Origin: Aotearoamyces nothofagi
Taxonomy: Eukaryota; Ascomycota; Leotiomycetes; Leotiales; Tympanidaceae
Direction: 5' to 3'
Assembly (NCBI GenBank): GCA_015345905.1
Contig: JADDTR010000010.1
Span: 62,001 to 126,000 of the forward strand
DNA length: 64,000 bases
Shown: in pieces, positions 45,965-55,949 of the stretch
Position numbering within the stretch: position 1 is the stretch's first letter
Layout of the letters: each line of letters starts with the position of its first letter
Position numbers and translations under genes: made by a program
Notes under the pieces: generated by a model
The model's input: only the letters and a program-made list of their open reading frames with translations
Database searches by the model: none
What the model was told of the DNA's origin: nothing

Positions 45965-48900
45965 ATGCTCCCAGCCCTTCTTTTGGGCTTTTATGGCCTC
46001 GCGGCTTTCCTGATGACCCTTCTGGGTCATCAGCTCACCACGGTGGGTATCTGGTCTGGTGGCTTAGGCCAACCAAAGACCATTTACAAACTCCTCTCCC
46101 CGGTCTCCCGTACCTTCACGGTGAACCAGATCGAAGCTCTGCTGGGCGCGCAGAGCGACGTGACGGTGACCCCGACCTTTCTCCACGCCTCCCCGACTTC
46201 GGCAATTCTCCATATCTTCTGGCACTACTCCCTGGTCCTCGTTCTCTTTGCTCTCCTTGGCCTTGGCGTTTACGTCTTTGCTAAGAGGGCACGCGGATCA
46301 CTCAGAGACAGTGCCATCCCCGAAGATTCCTCGGTGCAGTCCTGGCTTCGTGCCACTCACCTTTCCGATACCGGTGCTCTTGTCTTCACCAGCACTGGTG
46401 AGATTGTCGAATTCGTCCCCCAGCAGTCTCTTGTGGTCCGATCTTGGATTTGGACATCTCGAAGCGTGTTTTGGGCAATTTACCTCGCTTTCGAGACCCT
46501 CATCACAAGTTACCACCAAGAGCGGGCTGAGAAAGGTCAAGCGGTCCGCGATCTGGCAGCTGCGAAGCGCCAGTATCAATTGGACCTCTTAGACCGTGAA
46601 AACTGGCATCAACGGCAGATGAAAGTGGTTGTTGATCAACGCGATCAAGCCCGAGTTGCGTTCCGACTTGCTCAAGCGTCCCTCTTGGACGCTCAGCTGA
46701 CGCTCTCCCTTCGCCCTGACCAACCACAGCATGGAGATCATTATAGATACTTCACTGCTAGTAATCTTGCCCGCGACTCGACCAAAGGCCCGACCCAGCC
46801 TTCCTCCTCCAAAGGCCCGACCCAGCCTTCCTTCCCCAAAGGCCCGACCCAGCCTTCCTCCCCCGATGGCCCGACCCAGCCAAGCACTCGAGACAACACT
46901 GGACACTCGAGAATGCTCTCTTCTCCAATCTCTCCGACTTTCGACCAAATGCCCGTTTCCGCTTCCCGCTTCTTCCCAAGGCGTCGTCGTTATGTTCATG
47001 TCGGTACGCAGACAAATAACGAAACGCAAAGCATCGGCACGCAGACCGCTGCTGCCATCGGCACGCCAAGTGTAGGCCCGCAGACCGCTGCAGCCATCGA
47101 CACACAAAGCGTAGGCACGCAGACCGATGCTGCCATCGGCACGCAAAGCGTAGGCCCGCAGACCGCTGCAGCCATCGACACGCAGAGCGTAGGCACGCAG
47201 ACCGCTGCTGCCACCGAGATGCAAAGCGAAGGCACGCAGAACGCTGCTGCCAGTAAGTATACGAGCATCGCCGTACAAACCGAGTCGGACGATCTCTTGC
47301 CGGTCCCCGACAACAGCGAGTTGCAGCAATGCAACGAGGTTCAAGAACCATCGCCGTTCCCGAGCAAGAGTTTCCCTGTCGCCCAGGAGATTGGGCAAAC
47401 TCCCACAGCTCCAGAAGAGGTCCTGTCATCGTCAAGTGACATCACCGATTCTGAGCAGTTCGAGTTTGTCAACGAGAACCCTCTCGCCGAGGAGGCAGCT
47501 GCCGCCGAAGAGGCAGTTGTCGCCGAGGCATTTATTAACGCTCCCCAGGATAGTCGGTCATTCGACGAAGCCGCTCAGCGACAGACGGCGAGTCTCTTCG
47601 CGGAAGAGGCCGCCAACGCTGGCTTCTCGAATGGCTACCAGGAGGTTGAGCAACCCGTTTTCTGGTCCGAGAGCTTCCCCCCAGCTCCCGCGCAGGACCT
47701 GTCGACTAGCAACGACAACCTTGCGGTCGAGACAAGTCTCTCGGCCGAAAACAATACTAACACGACCCAGGATGATCTGTCGTTCGAAGACATCATCGCT
47801 GCGGTTCAACCACCCGGCTTCTCTTACGAAGCGTTCCTCAATGCTCCCCAGGACTCGGATCACGACGATGTCCCAGCGGTTGAGCAGAACGGTTCCTTCG
47901 TAGAAGAAGCCGCTTATGATGCCGAAGAGGCTATGTTGTTGTTCGACGAGGCCATCGAGCGTGAGATGGAGCTCTTCTTCGCAGAAGAGGCTGCCAACGC
48001 AGGTCTGTCGAATGATGATAACCTTGAGGTAGAGTCTTCCGTCGAGGTGACGGTCAATGCTCCAGAACCGATGTCGTACACATTCGACAACGATTCAACG
48101 GAGTCGACCGCCCAAGGCGAAGCTCAGCGAACAGAGACGGTCCAGGCCCCGTCACAGTCTGCTCTGTTCGGCTACGACTACTCCTACCAGATTCCCAGAA
48201 GGGTCAGCTTCGGATCTGGTATCTCCAGCACACAGGTGAATGACCCGATGGATGAGGGTCAAGAACTTGACAATGAGATGGAGGATGCTGCTGCTGTTCC
48301 CGATGCAGCACCATCCTTCAATATCTTTGGTCAGAGATTGACTCCTGCTCCGTCCTTCCCTGCTGTCGCTGCTCCGGCTCCGGTTCAAGCCCCAGCTCTC
48401 TTCCCATCTGTCGTTGCTTCGGCTTCGACTTCGACATTTGCTCCAGCTCTCCCCGCGATCAGTTCTAACGAGGACATGATCGACAGAGCAGATGTCGATG
48501 ATGAGATGGAAGAGGCTCCCACCCCGGATGCCACCCCCGCCGCCTCCCCCGTCGCGCCCATCTTTGCGGTCGCACAGCAAGCGCCTGCCTTTCAAGGGCC
48601 AGCTGTTGCACCCAATTTTGGTGCTGCGCACATCTTTCCTCTCGCCGCCGCCCCCGCCACCCCCTTCGCCGCCCCCGTCGCGCCCATTGTTGCGGTCGCA
48701 CAGCAAGCGCCCGCCATTCAAGGGCCAGCTGTTGCACCCAACTTTGGTGCCGCGCATATCTTTCCTCTCGCCGCTCCTCTCGCCGCTCCTCTCGCCGCCC
48801 CTCTCGCCGCCCCTCTCGCCGCCCCGGTTGCGCCCAATCGAGCGGTCGCACAGCCAGTGCCTGCCTTTCAAGGGCCTGGCTTTGCACGCAATTTTGGAGC

Positions 48901-49453
48901 GGCGCCTAACGTTCCTCGTGCCCCTCTTGTGCAGCCGAATTTTGTGTTCGCACAGCAAGCGCCTGCCATCCCCCAATGGCCTGCTGCTGCAACCAATTCC
49001 GCGGCTGCACAGCCAGCGCGCGTCGTTGCCAACGAGCCTCCCGTCCGCCTCATCTTCACTGCTGCATCAGCACCCGCGAGGGCTGTTGCGTCTGGACAAC
49101 CAAGCAGCAGTGGTGATGACGAAGACGTGCTCACGGTCCACAAAGCGCCGATTGACACTATCATCCGGGAAATGGGCAAAGAAATCCGGAGGATGCCCGT
49201 TCCCCGTGGTTTTAGTTCGTCGGTGCAAGCGGCAACGACGCACGCGCAAATCATGAGGACGTTGGTGAGAGATTCGAGGCCGGAGGACCTCTCAGATCTG
49301 GGGACCTCCATCAGAGACATGCTGGACACCAGTGTCGAGTGGATCGTCCAAGTGATGCAACAGCCATCACTAAGGAGCCAGTACGAGAGCAGAGTGAACC
49401 GGCTCGAGGATTACTTCAGAGAAGCTGTTGGCCTTCCCATGTCGCGGAATTGA
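45965..49453 (+). CDS. Unrecognised multi-pass membrane protein with TQT-motif array
   Basis: Single exon, 1162 residues; I do not recognise a named family. Hydrophobic segments lie at about 1-25, 80-106 and 157-178. A charged coiled-coil stretch follows (about 182-250). Then come four GPTQPS repeats (about 274-306) and an array of GTQT/GPQT motifs (about 345-425), including VGTQT, SIGTQT, SVGPQT and SVGTQT, at roughly 13-residue spacing, followed by IAVQT. An acidic Ala/Glu-rich region with repeats of the type FAEEAANAG follows, then long Ala/Pro-rich repeats (APLAAP; AVAQQAPA.QGPAVAPNFGAAHIFPLA). The C-terminal 110 residues return to normal composition and look helical. The TQT array resembles LC8 dynein light chain docking sites. 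It is probably a lineage-restricted protein; cellular role unknown. Confidence 0.7.
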   Translation: MLPALLLGFYGLAAFLMTLLGHQLTTVGIWSGGLGQPKTIYKLLSPVSRTFTVNQIEALLGAQSDVTVTPTFLHASPTSAILHIFWHYSLVLVLFALLGLGVYVFAKRARGSLRDSAIPEDSSVQSWLRATHLSDTGALVFTSTGEIVEFVPQQSLVVRSWIWTSRSVFWAIYLAFETLITSYHQERAEKGQAVRDLAAAKRQYQLDLLDRENWHQRQMKVVVDQRDQARVAFRLAQASLLDAQLTLSLRPDQPQHGDHYRYFTASNLARDSTKGPTQPSSSKGPTQPSFPKGPTQPSSPDGPTQPSTRDNTGHSRMLSSPISPTFDQMPVSASRFFPRRRRYVHVGTQTNNETQSIGTQTAAAIGTPSVGPQTAAAIDTQSVGTQTDAAIGTQSVGPQTAAAIDTQSVGTQTAAATEMQSEGTQNAAASKYTSIAVQTESDDLLPVPDNSELQQCNEVQEPSPFPSKSFPVAQEIGQTPTAPEEVLSSSSDITDSEQFEFVNENPLAEEAAAAEEAVVAEAFINAPQDSRSFDEAAQRQTASLFAEEAANAGFSNGYQEVEQPVFWSESFPPAPAQDLSTSNDNLAVETSLSAENNTNTTQDDLSFEDIIAAVQPPGFSYEAFLNAPQDSDHDDVPAVEQNGSFVEEAAYDAEEAMLLFDEAIEREMELFFAEEAANAGLSNDDNLEVESSVEVTVNAPEPMSYTFDNDSTESTAQGEAQRTETVQAPSQSALFGYDYSYQIPRRVSFGSGISSTQVNDPMDEGQELDNEMEDAAAVPDAAPSFNIFGQRLTPAPSFPAVAAPAPVQAPALFPSVVASASTSTFAPALPAISSNEDMIDRADVDDEMEEAPTPDATPAASPVAPIFAVAQQAPAFQGPAVAPNFGAAHIFPLAAAPATPFAAPVAPIVAVAQQAPAIQGPAVAPNFGAAHIFPLAAPLAAPLAAPLAAPLAAPVAPNRAVAQPVPAFQGPGFARNFGAAPNVPRAPLVQPNFVFAQQAPAIPQWPAAATNSAAAQPARVVANEPPVRLIFTAASAPARAVASGQPSSSGDDEDVLTVHKAPIDTIIREMGKEIRRMPVPRGFSSSVQAATTHAQIMRTLVRDSRPEDLSDLGTSIRDMLDTSVEWIVQVMQQPSLRSQYESRVNRLEDYFREAVGLPMSRN
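46785..46885 (+). repeat. Coding repeat GPTQPS (x4)
   Basis: Four in-frame copies of about 27 bases encode (K/D)GPTQPSxx units ahead of the TQT array; the DNA copies are nearly identical. Confidence 0.75.
46999..47282 (+). repeat. Coding TQT repeat array
   Basis: About seven units of roughly 39 bases encode GTQT or GPQT plus an AAA-I-(D/G)-TQS linker. The pair SVGPQTAAAID / TQSVGTQT occurs twice almost unchanged, so the array grew by duplication. Confidence 0.8.
48535..48830 (+). repeat. Ala/Pro-rich coding repeats
   Basis: Two long near-identical units (AVAQQAPA to GAAHIFPLA, about 130 bases each) are followed by about five 12-base APLA units. A third, more diverged copy continues downstream. 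Confidence 0.75.
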
Positions 49454-50476
49454 AGGCCTTCAGCAATCCTCGATGCCTCGTTCACTCTGTGCGCGTACTG
49501 ACTGCTCTTTAGCATCACTTGGACGACGTCGTCAAACGGTCACTCTTCTGCCTGCGCCTCAGGCAGCAGAAGTCTGGCTGCGACAATCCACCCATCGACA
49601 AGCGACACTCGGCTCCAGCCATCTCCAGAGTCCCCAGTTTCCTCCATTCCACGGCGCCCACGACTTCGACGACCTCGGCGACTTCAGCGACTCCAGCGAC
49701 TTCGACGACTTCGATACGCACTCACACGGCCAGCAACCCTTCGCCCGCTGTGAGCCTGACGAACTACGAAGTACGAAGCACGATCTACGAAGTGGAAGAC
49801 TCGCATACTCGCATGCCAAGGAGAGATGGCGCGCAGATGTCGCTGTGGCAACGGCGGGAGATGCGACGTCAACAGATGCAGCACGCAACACGCCATGACG
49901 GCCGTGGGCGCCAAAGCGCGGCGTCTTTGCTTGAAAGTGCATGATTGGCTGCAAGGTGAGGTTATGGCCCAGGACATCGCCGAGGCGCTGCAGAGGAGCC
50001 CATGAGGGTCGAGTCGAGCCCATTTACTCCATTTACACCCGTTCCAGCCCTGCAAGCTCTCTGTTTACGCGCGGCCCACCTGTTCGCCGTTGCCGCAAGA
50101 GATAGCCGCCTCTGCATACGGTGCACTTCGTCCAATTGATCTGCCCTGCCTGTCTGACCGTTCGAGCCTGGCGAGGACAGCTTTTATGCGGCCAGCCTTT
50201 CCCCACCTCTGTCAACCATCCCGCTGCACAGAATACACAGCGGTGATCTCAGGTCTATGATCTCTTGTCTATGACCTCTAGTCTGTGGTGCAGACGCTTC
50301 GAAAACGGTGTTGAGAGATCTGTAGATGTTGCCGTTATCCAAGTCTGCCCATCATTGGAACCGGCACTTCTTTGCGCCCACAGGCAGCGCGGCCATGAGT
50401 TGTTGATCTGCAGATCGTCTTTCTTCGAATCACCGCATCACCGCCGGCGGCGAGCGACAGTGCGACAGTAATCACT
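49454..50476. other. Intergenic with GC-rich simple repeats
   Basis: Between two long single-exon genes. A run of GACTTCGAC / GACCTCGGC units lies at about 49667-49716. Several overlapping frames are open on both strands in this composition, none with domain content, so no gene is called. Confidence 0.5.
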
Positions 50477-53400
50477 ATGCGCCTAACCTTACGTTCACGG
50501 CTTTTCTTGACCTCCTTCCTCCTCGATCAAGCCAGCGCCCAGTATCTTCCATATAATCCCGCGAAGATCTTTCTCTCGCCCAATGATTCGAGCATCGCAT
50601 ATGTCTTCCTCCCATCTACGTCGGCATCTTCGCAGAGCCAGCTTGTGAGTTTGAATATCTCAGCCAGTCTTGAGGGAACAAGTCTTGACACGGAGACGTT
50701 GACTTCGAATCTACCATACTTGTCAACAGTCGACGCCGACAACTCCACTGCTTACTTACCGGCGATTTCGCCATCGGGTTCAATCTCAGTCTATGCTGGG
50801 GCCTGTAATTCATCCTCCTCCTTATGGATCTTTCAGAATGACACTTCCTCTGGCAATGGGACATGGTCACAGACGTCCACAACTGTCTCGTCCTCAGTTT
50901 CGAGTACGGTACTCTCTGGCGCAAATTTCCTTGCATCATCCTTTTACTTTTCTACTCTGGTCGACGTAGACGATGCACAACGGACCATTTACGCCTTTGG
51001 AGGGATGTGTCCAACAAGCACCGATCTGAATGTCAGTAACTGGCAAGATTCCGCAACATACTCAAAGCAAATGCTCAAGCTCTCTCCCGCCTCTTCATCA
51101 ACCTCTTCATATGAAGTCTCCCTTGCCGCCAGCACTGGCAGTAGCCCCGTTGCCGAAGCAGGCTTCACAATTACTGGCCTCGTGCCGACCATTTCAAACT
51201 CGTCTTCTGGGGTTGTCACGCAGGCACAATATTACGTCTTGGTTGGAGGCCATACTCAAACAGCGTTCATAAATATGAGCCAGGTCGCAATATTCTCTCT
51301 TCCACAAGAAAGCTGGGTTTATCAAACAATCAGCGCAGGCGCAACCAATGATACCACTTCATCTACGACAGCACAAACCCCAGACAGTCGTTCAGGACAC
51401 ACTTCCGTCTTGAGCTCTGACGGCAGTGCGATCATCGTGTTTGGTGGTTGGGTAGGCGACATAGATACAGCCGCCGACCCACAACTAGCCATTCTGCAGC
51501 TTGGAAGTGGATATGGAGGCAGTGGAGACTGGGAATGGGACATACCGAGCACCACAGGCACCGGTCTTCAGTCGGGGCAAGGAATATACGGACACGGTGC
51601 CATAATGTTACCAGGAGATGTCATGATGGTTGTTGGTGGTTACATCATTGCTTCAACGAGCACAAAATCGAAGAGAGAATCTAGCCTAAGTGAAGCTTAT
51701 TTTCTCAACACCACGTCTATGACCTGGCTGTCAAACTACACAAATCCTTCGTACATAGCCTCTACTACGCAGTCATCGAGCGACTCATCATCCTCCAATA
51801 CCGGTTCGAGCAATGCGAAGAAAGTGGGGCTTGGTGCGGGACTTGGCGTTGGCCTTGCAGCTGTGGGTGCAGCTGGAATAATCTACTGGTGGTATTCAAG
51901 GAGACTGAAACGAAAGAGACTTGAAGAACGAGAAAAAAATATCCAAGCGCTAAATCGAGAGGCCGCACAAGAGCAGAAAACATGGTGGAATGCTTCTCAA
52001 AATGGAGAAATGGCACAAAGAAAGGGTTTAATACCATTAAGGCCACCATTCTCAACAAGCCCACCCGGCGGACCGTACTCCCAGAGAGGGTATGGAGATT
52101 GTGGCGATGATTCAGGGCATAACATTGCACAAACCCCAGGCAATAACGGCTATGACAACGGTATACCTCGAAAGCCTGTCAACTCACGCAGCACCCGAGG
52201 ATACAATAATTCGGGCTCAAGTCAATCATATTCAAACTTTGATTTCGGAGCAGGACATACAAGATCGAATAGCTTGGGCACAGCCGGGCCTATCCATCCC
52301 ATCTATGAAGCCGACGAAGATAACGACATCGCCGACGCCCATCTTCTCAACTCTCAACCTAACCGGCGCCAAGCATTAGGTGTCCCATATCATGAGGATT
52401 CTTCTAACGATCCATTTCGTGATCCATTGCCAGATCGCCGAGTAAATCCTCTCCGCTCTCATCCCTTGAGCCCACCACAGGAGTGGGATCAGAACACTAA
52501 CACTCCTTCACCTGAATCTCCAGCTCAAGAGCGAGAGCGCGAGATTAAGGAATGGGTTGCTGACTGGGCCGCTGCCGATGCTTTACTTAACCCACACGCA
52601 CGGACGCAATCTACGGCTTACAACGGGCGCGTCAGTCCCTCGAAAGAATCTGGCTCAGGACGTACGGCAAGCAATCTTAGTGAACGCAGCGCTGCGACCG
52701 CAAATGCGTTACAATTAAGCCGCAACAGCAGCTTAAATGCTCACAACAACCCTCTCACCGCGTTCTTCTCTGGTGGTGGTGGAGGAGGCTGGAATCCATT
52801 TTCTTCCAATGGCACTACAAACGCTGGTCTTGACTCCATTCATGAACATGGTTATAGCAATGGCAAGGTCAGTCCCGAGTCAGATTACTCGGGTAGCCGG
52901 GGGCTTCACCCACCACAAAGCTCTGGCAGCGGCACTTCCTCATCTTTCACCACAGCACACACAAGCCAGAGCCAGAGCCAAAACCAGAGCCAAAGCCAAA
53001 GTCAGAGCCAATTCCAGAGCCAAAGCCAAAGCCAAAGCAGCAACGCAACGAGCTTTCCAGCACTCCGCGCCGAAGCCGAAACACTGCTTCCTCGCCCCTA
53101 CCAATACGACGACGGCAGAAGCAGTCCCAGTAAGAACAAACCAAAACGCTTCCAAGGTAGCTGGCTAGGAAGTCTAAAGCGAGTATTTGTTGGCGAGGAG
53201 TGGGTCAGCAGTGATGGAAGCGCGCCATCAAGCCCCAGCCGCGAAAACGGGAGACGAAGTCCAAGTCTCTTAAATAGCCCAACACGCATGGCCTATCCTT
53301 CTGACCTAGGTGGGATCTCTGAACCGCGACGCACAGTCAGTGCATCTGCGACGCTCTGGCGCAGAAAGCAAGGCAAGAGTGACTGGGAAGACAGCCCAGA

Positions 53401-53728
53401 TCCCATAACAACTTCGCCGACGACGCAAAGATCGAATACGATTACGCTTGATGGATCTAGCAAGAGAGACACGTTCGGCAATGTTGCGCCGGGAGTGGAT
53501 GATGAAGAGTGGGATATTGAGAAGGCGATTGAGAGACGGGTTGTCCAGGTCATGTTTACAGTGCCGAAGGAGAAGTTGAGAGTTGTGAATCAAGATATCG
53601 AGGATGATAATAGTGAGGCGGGTTCGTGGAATGAGAAGGAGATACGCGCGCGCTCGCGGAGTCCAGAAAAGGGCAAAGGAAAGGTAGCTAAGATAGTTGA
53701 TATGATCGAGAGCCCCAAGTTTGGCTGA
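50477..53728 (+). CDS. Kelch-type single-pass membrane protein
   Basis: Single exon, 1083 residues. A signal peptide (LFLTSFLLDQASAQ, cut near residue 21) is followed by an ectodomain of about 420 residues with many N-glycosylation sequons and Kelch / galactose-oxidase propeller features (IYAFGGMCP, YYVLVGGHTQ, AIIVFGGWVGD, VMMVVGGYI). One membrane helix (GLGAGLGVGLAAVGAAGIIYWW, about 450-473) precedes basic RRLKRKR, giving type I topology. The cytosolic tail of about 600 residues is disordered, rich in Ser/Pro (SPSK, SPSR, RSPSL), and carries an SQSQ run (about 829-855). Many fungi encode such proteins; a role in polarity or wall sensing has been suggested for relatives but I cannot show it here. 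Confidence 0.82.
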   Translation: MRLTLRSRLFLTSFLLDQASAQYLPYNPAKIFLSPNDSSIAYVFLPSTSASSQSQLVSLNISASLEGTSLDTETLTSNLPYLSTVDADNSTAYLPAISPSGSISVYAGACNSSSSLWIFQNDTSSGNGTWSQTSTTVSSSVSSTVLSGANFLASSFYFSTLVDVDDAQRTIYAFGGMCPTSTDLNVSNWQDSATYSKQMLKLSPASSSTSSYEVSLAASTGSSPVAEAGFTITGLVPTISNSSSGVVTQAQYYVLVGGHTQTAFINMSQVAIFSLPQESWVYQTISAGATNDTTSSTTAQTPDSRSGHTSVLSSDGSAIIVFGGWVGDIDTAADPQLAILQLGSGYGGSGDWEWDIPSTTGTGLQSGQGIYGHGAIMLPGDVMMVVGGYIIASTSTKSKRESSLSEAYFLNTTSMTWLSNYTNPSYIASTTQSSSDSSSSNTGSSNAKKVGLGAGLGVGLAAVGAAGIIYWWYSRRLKRKRLEEREKNIQALNREAAQEQKTWWNASQNGEMAQRKGLIPLRPPFSTSPPGGPYSQRGYGDCGDDSGHNIAQTPGNNGYDNGIPRKPVNSRSTRGYNNSGSSQSYSNFDFGAGHTRSNSLGTAGPIHPIYEADEDNDIADAHLLNSQPNRRQALGVPYHEDSSNDPFRDPLPDRRVNPLRSHPLSPPQEWDQNTNTPSPESPAQEREREIKEWVADWAAADALLNPHARTQSTAYNGRVSPSKESGSGRTASNLSERSAATANALQLSRNSSLNAHNNPLTAFFSGGGGGGWNPFSSNGTTNAGLDSIHEHGYSNGKVSPESDYSGSRGLHPPQSSGSGTSSSFTTAHTSQSQSQNQSQSQSQSQFQSQSQSQSSNATSFPALRAEAETLLPRPYQYDDGRSSPSKNKPKRFQGSWLGSLKRVFVGEEWVSSDGSAPSSPSRENGRRSPSLLNSPTRMAYPSDLGGISEPRRTVSASATLWRRKQGKSDWEDSPDPITTSPTTQRSNTITLDGSSKRDTFGNVAPGVDDEEWDIEKAIERRVVQVMFTVPKEKLRVVNQDIEDDNSEAGSWNEKEIRARSRSPEKGKGKVAKIVDMIESPKFG
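52960..53041 (+). repeat. Coding SQ repeat
   Basis: Six-base units (AGCCAA / AGCCAG) encode an alternating Ser-Gln run in the cytosolic tail of the Kelch protein. Likely length-variable. Confidence 0.8.
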
Positions 53729-53984
53729 TTGTTTACTTGTTCTCAATGGCTGAGCGGGCTTCTTTGAGGGTTTTATGGGCTGTAGGATTTGTTTTTTCTT
53801 TCTTCAAATGATGGGTGGCACATTGATTGATACTTAGCGCTTTGTTTGTATTTAACGGTCGCTTTCAAAATGGAGACGACGGGATGGGATAGAGCTAGCT
53901 TCTTGTATTCACCTTAGGGTTGGTAGAATATATATGGGCAGGCTGATTGAAATTTCATAAAATGATAACTGTTTCAATCATAAA

Positions 53985-54185
53985 CATGGCTCTTCTCGTG
54001 TCACGTCTAAGAATACACATTTGTAATTTTGAACAGATAATTCTTTTTAATCATGACCTGGCTCTTCTCGTGTCACGTCTAAGAATACATTTATAATCTT
54101 GAACAGATAATTCTTTTTAATCATGACCTGGCTCTTCTCATGTCACGTCTAATCACGTCTAAGAATACATTTATAATTTTGAACA
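53985..54185. repeat. Tandem repeat of about 67-70 bp, three copies
   Basis: Units start with CATG..CTGGCTCTTCTC and contain TGTCACGTCTAAGAATACA and TTTTGAACAGATAATTC. Copies run at about 53985-54051, 54052-54121 and 54122-54185; the third has an extra 11-base internal duplication (CACGTCTAAT). It lies between the convergent 3' ends of the Kelch gene and the homoserine O-acetyltransferase. Confidence 0.85.
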
Positions 54186-54191
54186 ATGTCT

Positions 54192-55949
54192 CTACTGTGC
54201 ACGAGAATTAGTTATCCAAAGGCACGAATTCGGAGTGATTTGAAATGTAAAGCATGGGAGAAATGAGAGGTGAGGAAATGTAAAGCATGGGAGAAATGAG
54301 AGGTGAGGAAGCGTACCCAGGCTGTGATATCTTCCACCTCGGCCTCTCCAAACGTAGAGTTCTTAGTTATGGCGCCGACGCCATCCTCGCTCTCCACAGA
54401 CGCCAGACCCGGCTTGCCCATGATATCGGGCAGGACATCTTTCAAGAACTCTAGGATGTGCTTATTGACCTGCTCAAACTGCAACAGGAACGCGTCATGT
54501 CCTTCTGGACTATCAATCTTCTGTAGTCGCGCATTTGGAATCGACGCCGCGAGTTCCTCTTGCTCTTCAAACGTGAAGAGCCCGTCGCTTTCGATCCCTA
54601 GGACTAGAGTAGGCTGGGCGATCTGAGCGAGAGCGTCGGCGACGGGATTGTGGGAATCGGGCGCTACGCGGTATCGGGAGACATCGTGGGTGTCGAGTTT
54701 GCGCGTGATGGCGATGTAACAATTGCTGTCGAAGCGCTTGACGAACTTTTCGCCCTGGTATCGTAGGTAGGATTGTGCGGAGAAGTAGGTGGAAGGGCGC
54801 CTTTTACTGCTGCCATTAGGATATTCTGGATGTATTTCGGTTGCGCCGTGGAATTGTGGATCGGTAAATGCGCTGTTGGTGGTTGTAGTGGGTATTGAAG
54901 AATTTTGGAGTTTGGAAGTCGGGGGGGAACCATTTGCGCTCCCAGGGCGTGATGGTGGTGATCTTGTTGCCCTGTGGCCGTCGTTATGTATGGCCCAGTG
55001 CATCTCTGAAGGCGTATTTGAACGTTGGTTTTCGTTTATTGTCTGTTTTTTTGATGCATCTGGGGTATTTCTACCAAATCTTGCTTCAAAGGAGTTTCGA
55101 CTTCTATAGGTCAGAAGAGCAGACATGCGCGCCGCTCCAAGACCGGCAGATGGTGGATCGGAAAAGGAGTAATATCCATCGTCGTATTTGGGATCAGCAT
55201 ATATGCTTTGTCTCTGTGCCTCTCCCCAACTAATACCCCAAGCACTATGCCGACTTGATGTCGCAATAGGAACAATCGCTCTGACATAGTCTTTCCCAAA
55301 GTATGCCCACTCCAAAACTAGCATTCCACCCATGGACCCTCCAATGACTGCAGCAACTTGCGTTATTCCCAGGTCATCCAAGAGGAGCTTATGAAAACTC
55401 CCAAACGTTAGCAATGGCTTCAGGTTACTGGGTTTCAGGACTCACTTGACATCATCACGTATGGTAGTGAGAGGAAATTCCGGGCCATATCTCTCATTGT
55501 TTGGATCCCCGTCTTTGGATGTGACAGGACTTGCACTGCCATATGGACTCCCCAAGCTGTTCAAACATATTACAAAGAACCTCGAGATATCGAATGCGCG
55601 TCCAGGACCTCCAAGTAAAGGACCCCACCAGTCGCTAACATCTGCGCTGCCTGTTAACGCATGGCAAATAACCATGGCATTGTCACGATTCGGCGAGAGC
55701 TGGCCTCTTGTGCTATAAGCTAAAGGAACATTGCGAAGAGTCACACCGGATTCGAGGGTGAAGGAGGGTATTATTGCAATCGTTTGGTCTGGTATTAGCG
55801 CTGCGAACGGGTTCTCGTCTTGTTTCTGCGTTCTTTCTTGGACGTATTCAGTCACTGCCTTTGTAATTCTCAATGGTATAGAATTTTAACTGACCATATT
55901 TCGGTCCTGGAGGATCAATTTTGTCATTGCCTCCAATCGGCCCTGCCAT
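54192..55949 (-). CDS. MET2: Homoserine O-acetyltransferase
   Basis: Proposed model complement(join(54192..54194, 54317..55397, 55446..55854, 55895..55949)), 515 residues, in frame. The alpha/beta-hydrolase nucleophile elbow is GGSMGG, the acid Asp is in ESDGLFTF, and the His is in EGHDAF. It also has CHALTGSADV and the inserted low-complexity segment found in fungal members (about residues 280-380). It transfers acetyl from acetyl-CoA to homoserine at the entry to methionine synthesis. The coding part ends ..EVEDITAW, the usual fungal C-terminus; the stop TAG then sits after a 122-nt intron (GTACGC..CACAG). If that intron is retained, the frame continues through a 33-bp duplication to a stop at 54212. 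The N-terminal first exon (MAGPIGGNDKIDPPGPKY) is short but phase-consistent. Confidence 0.9.
54242..54307. repeat. 33-bp direct duplication inside the MET2 terminal intron
   Basis: Two identical copies of a 33-base unit starting GAAATGTAAAGCATGGG, adjacent with no gap. The length is a multiple of three, so it also reads through as a repeated peptide if the intron is retained. Confidence 0.9.

Noticed and set aside
46589-47435. Minus-strand frames with repeated Cys/Leu/Arg motifs
   Set aside because: They are antisense shadows of the TQT repeat array.
49428-50055. Frames over the GACTTCGAC repeat (Asp/Phe/Ser-rich on plus strand)
   Set aside because: No start context or domain; several frames and both strands are open because of the simple repeat.
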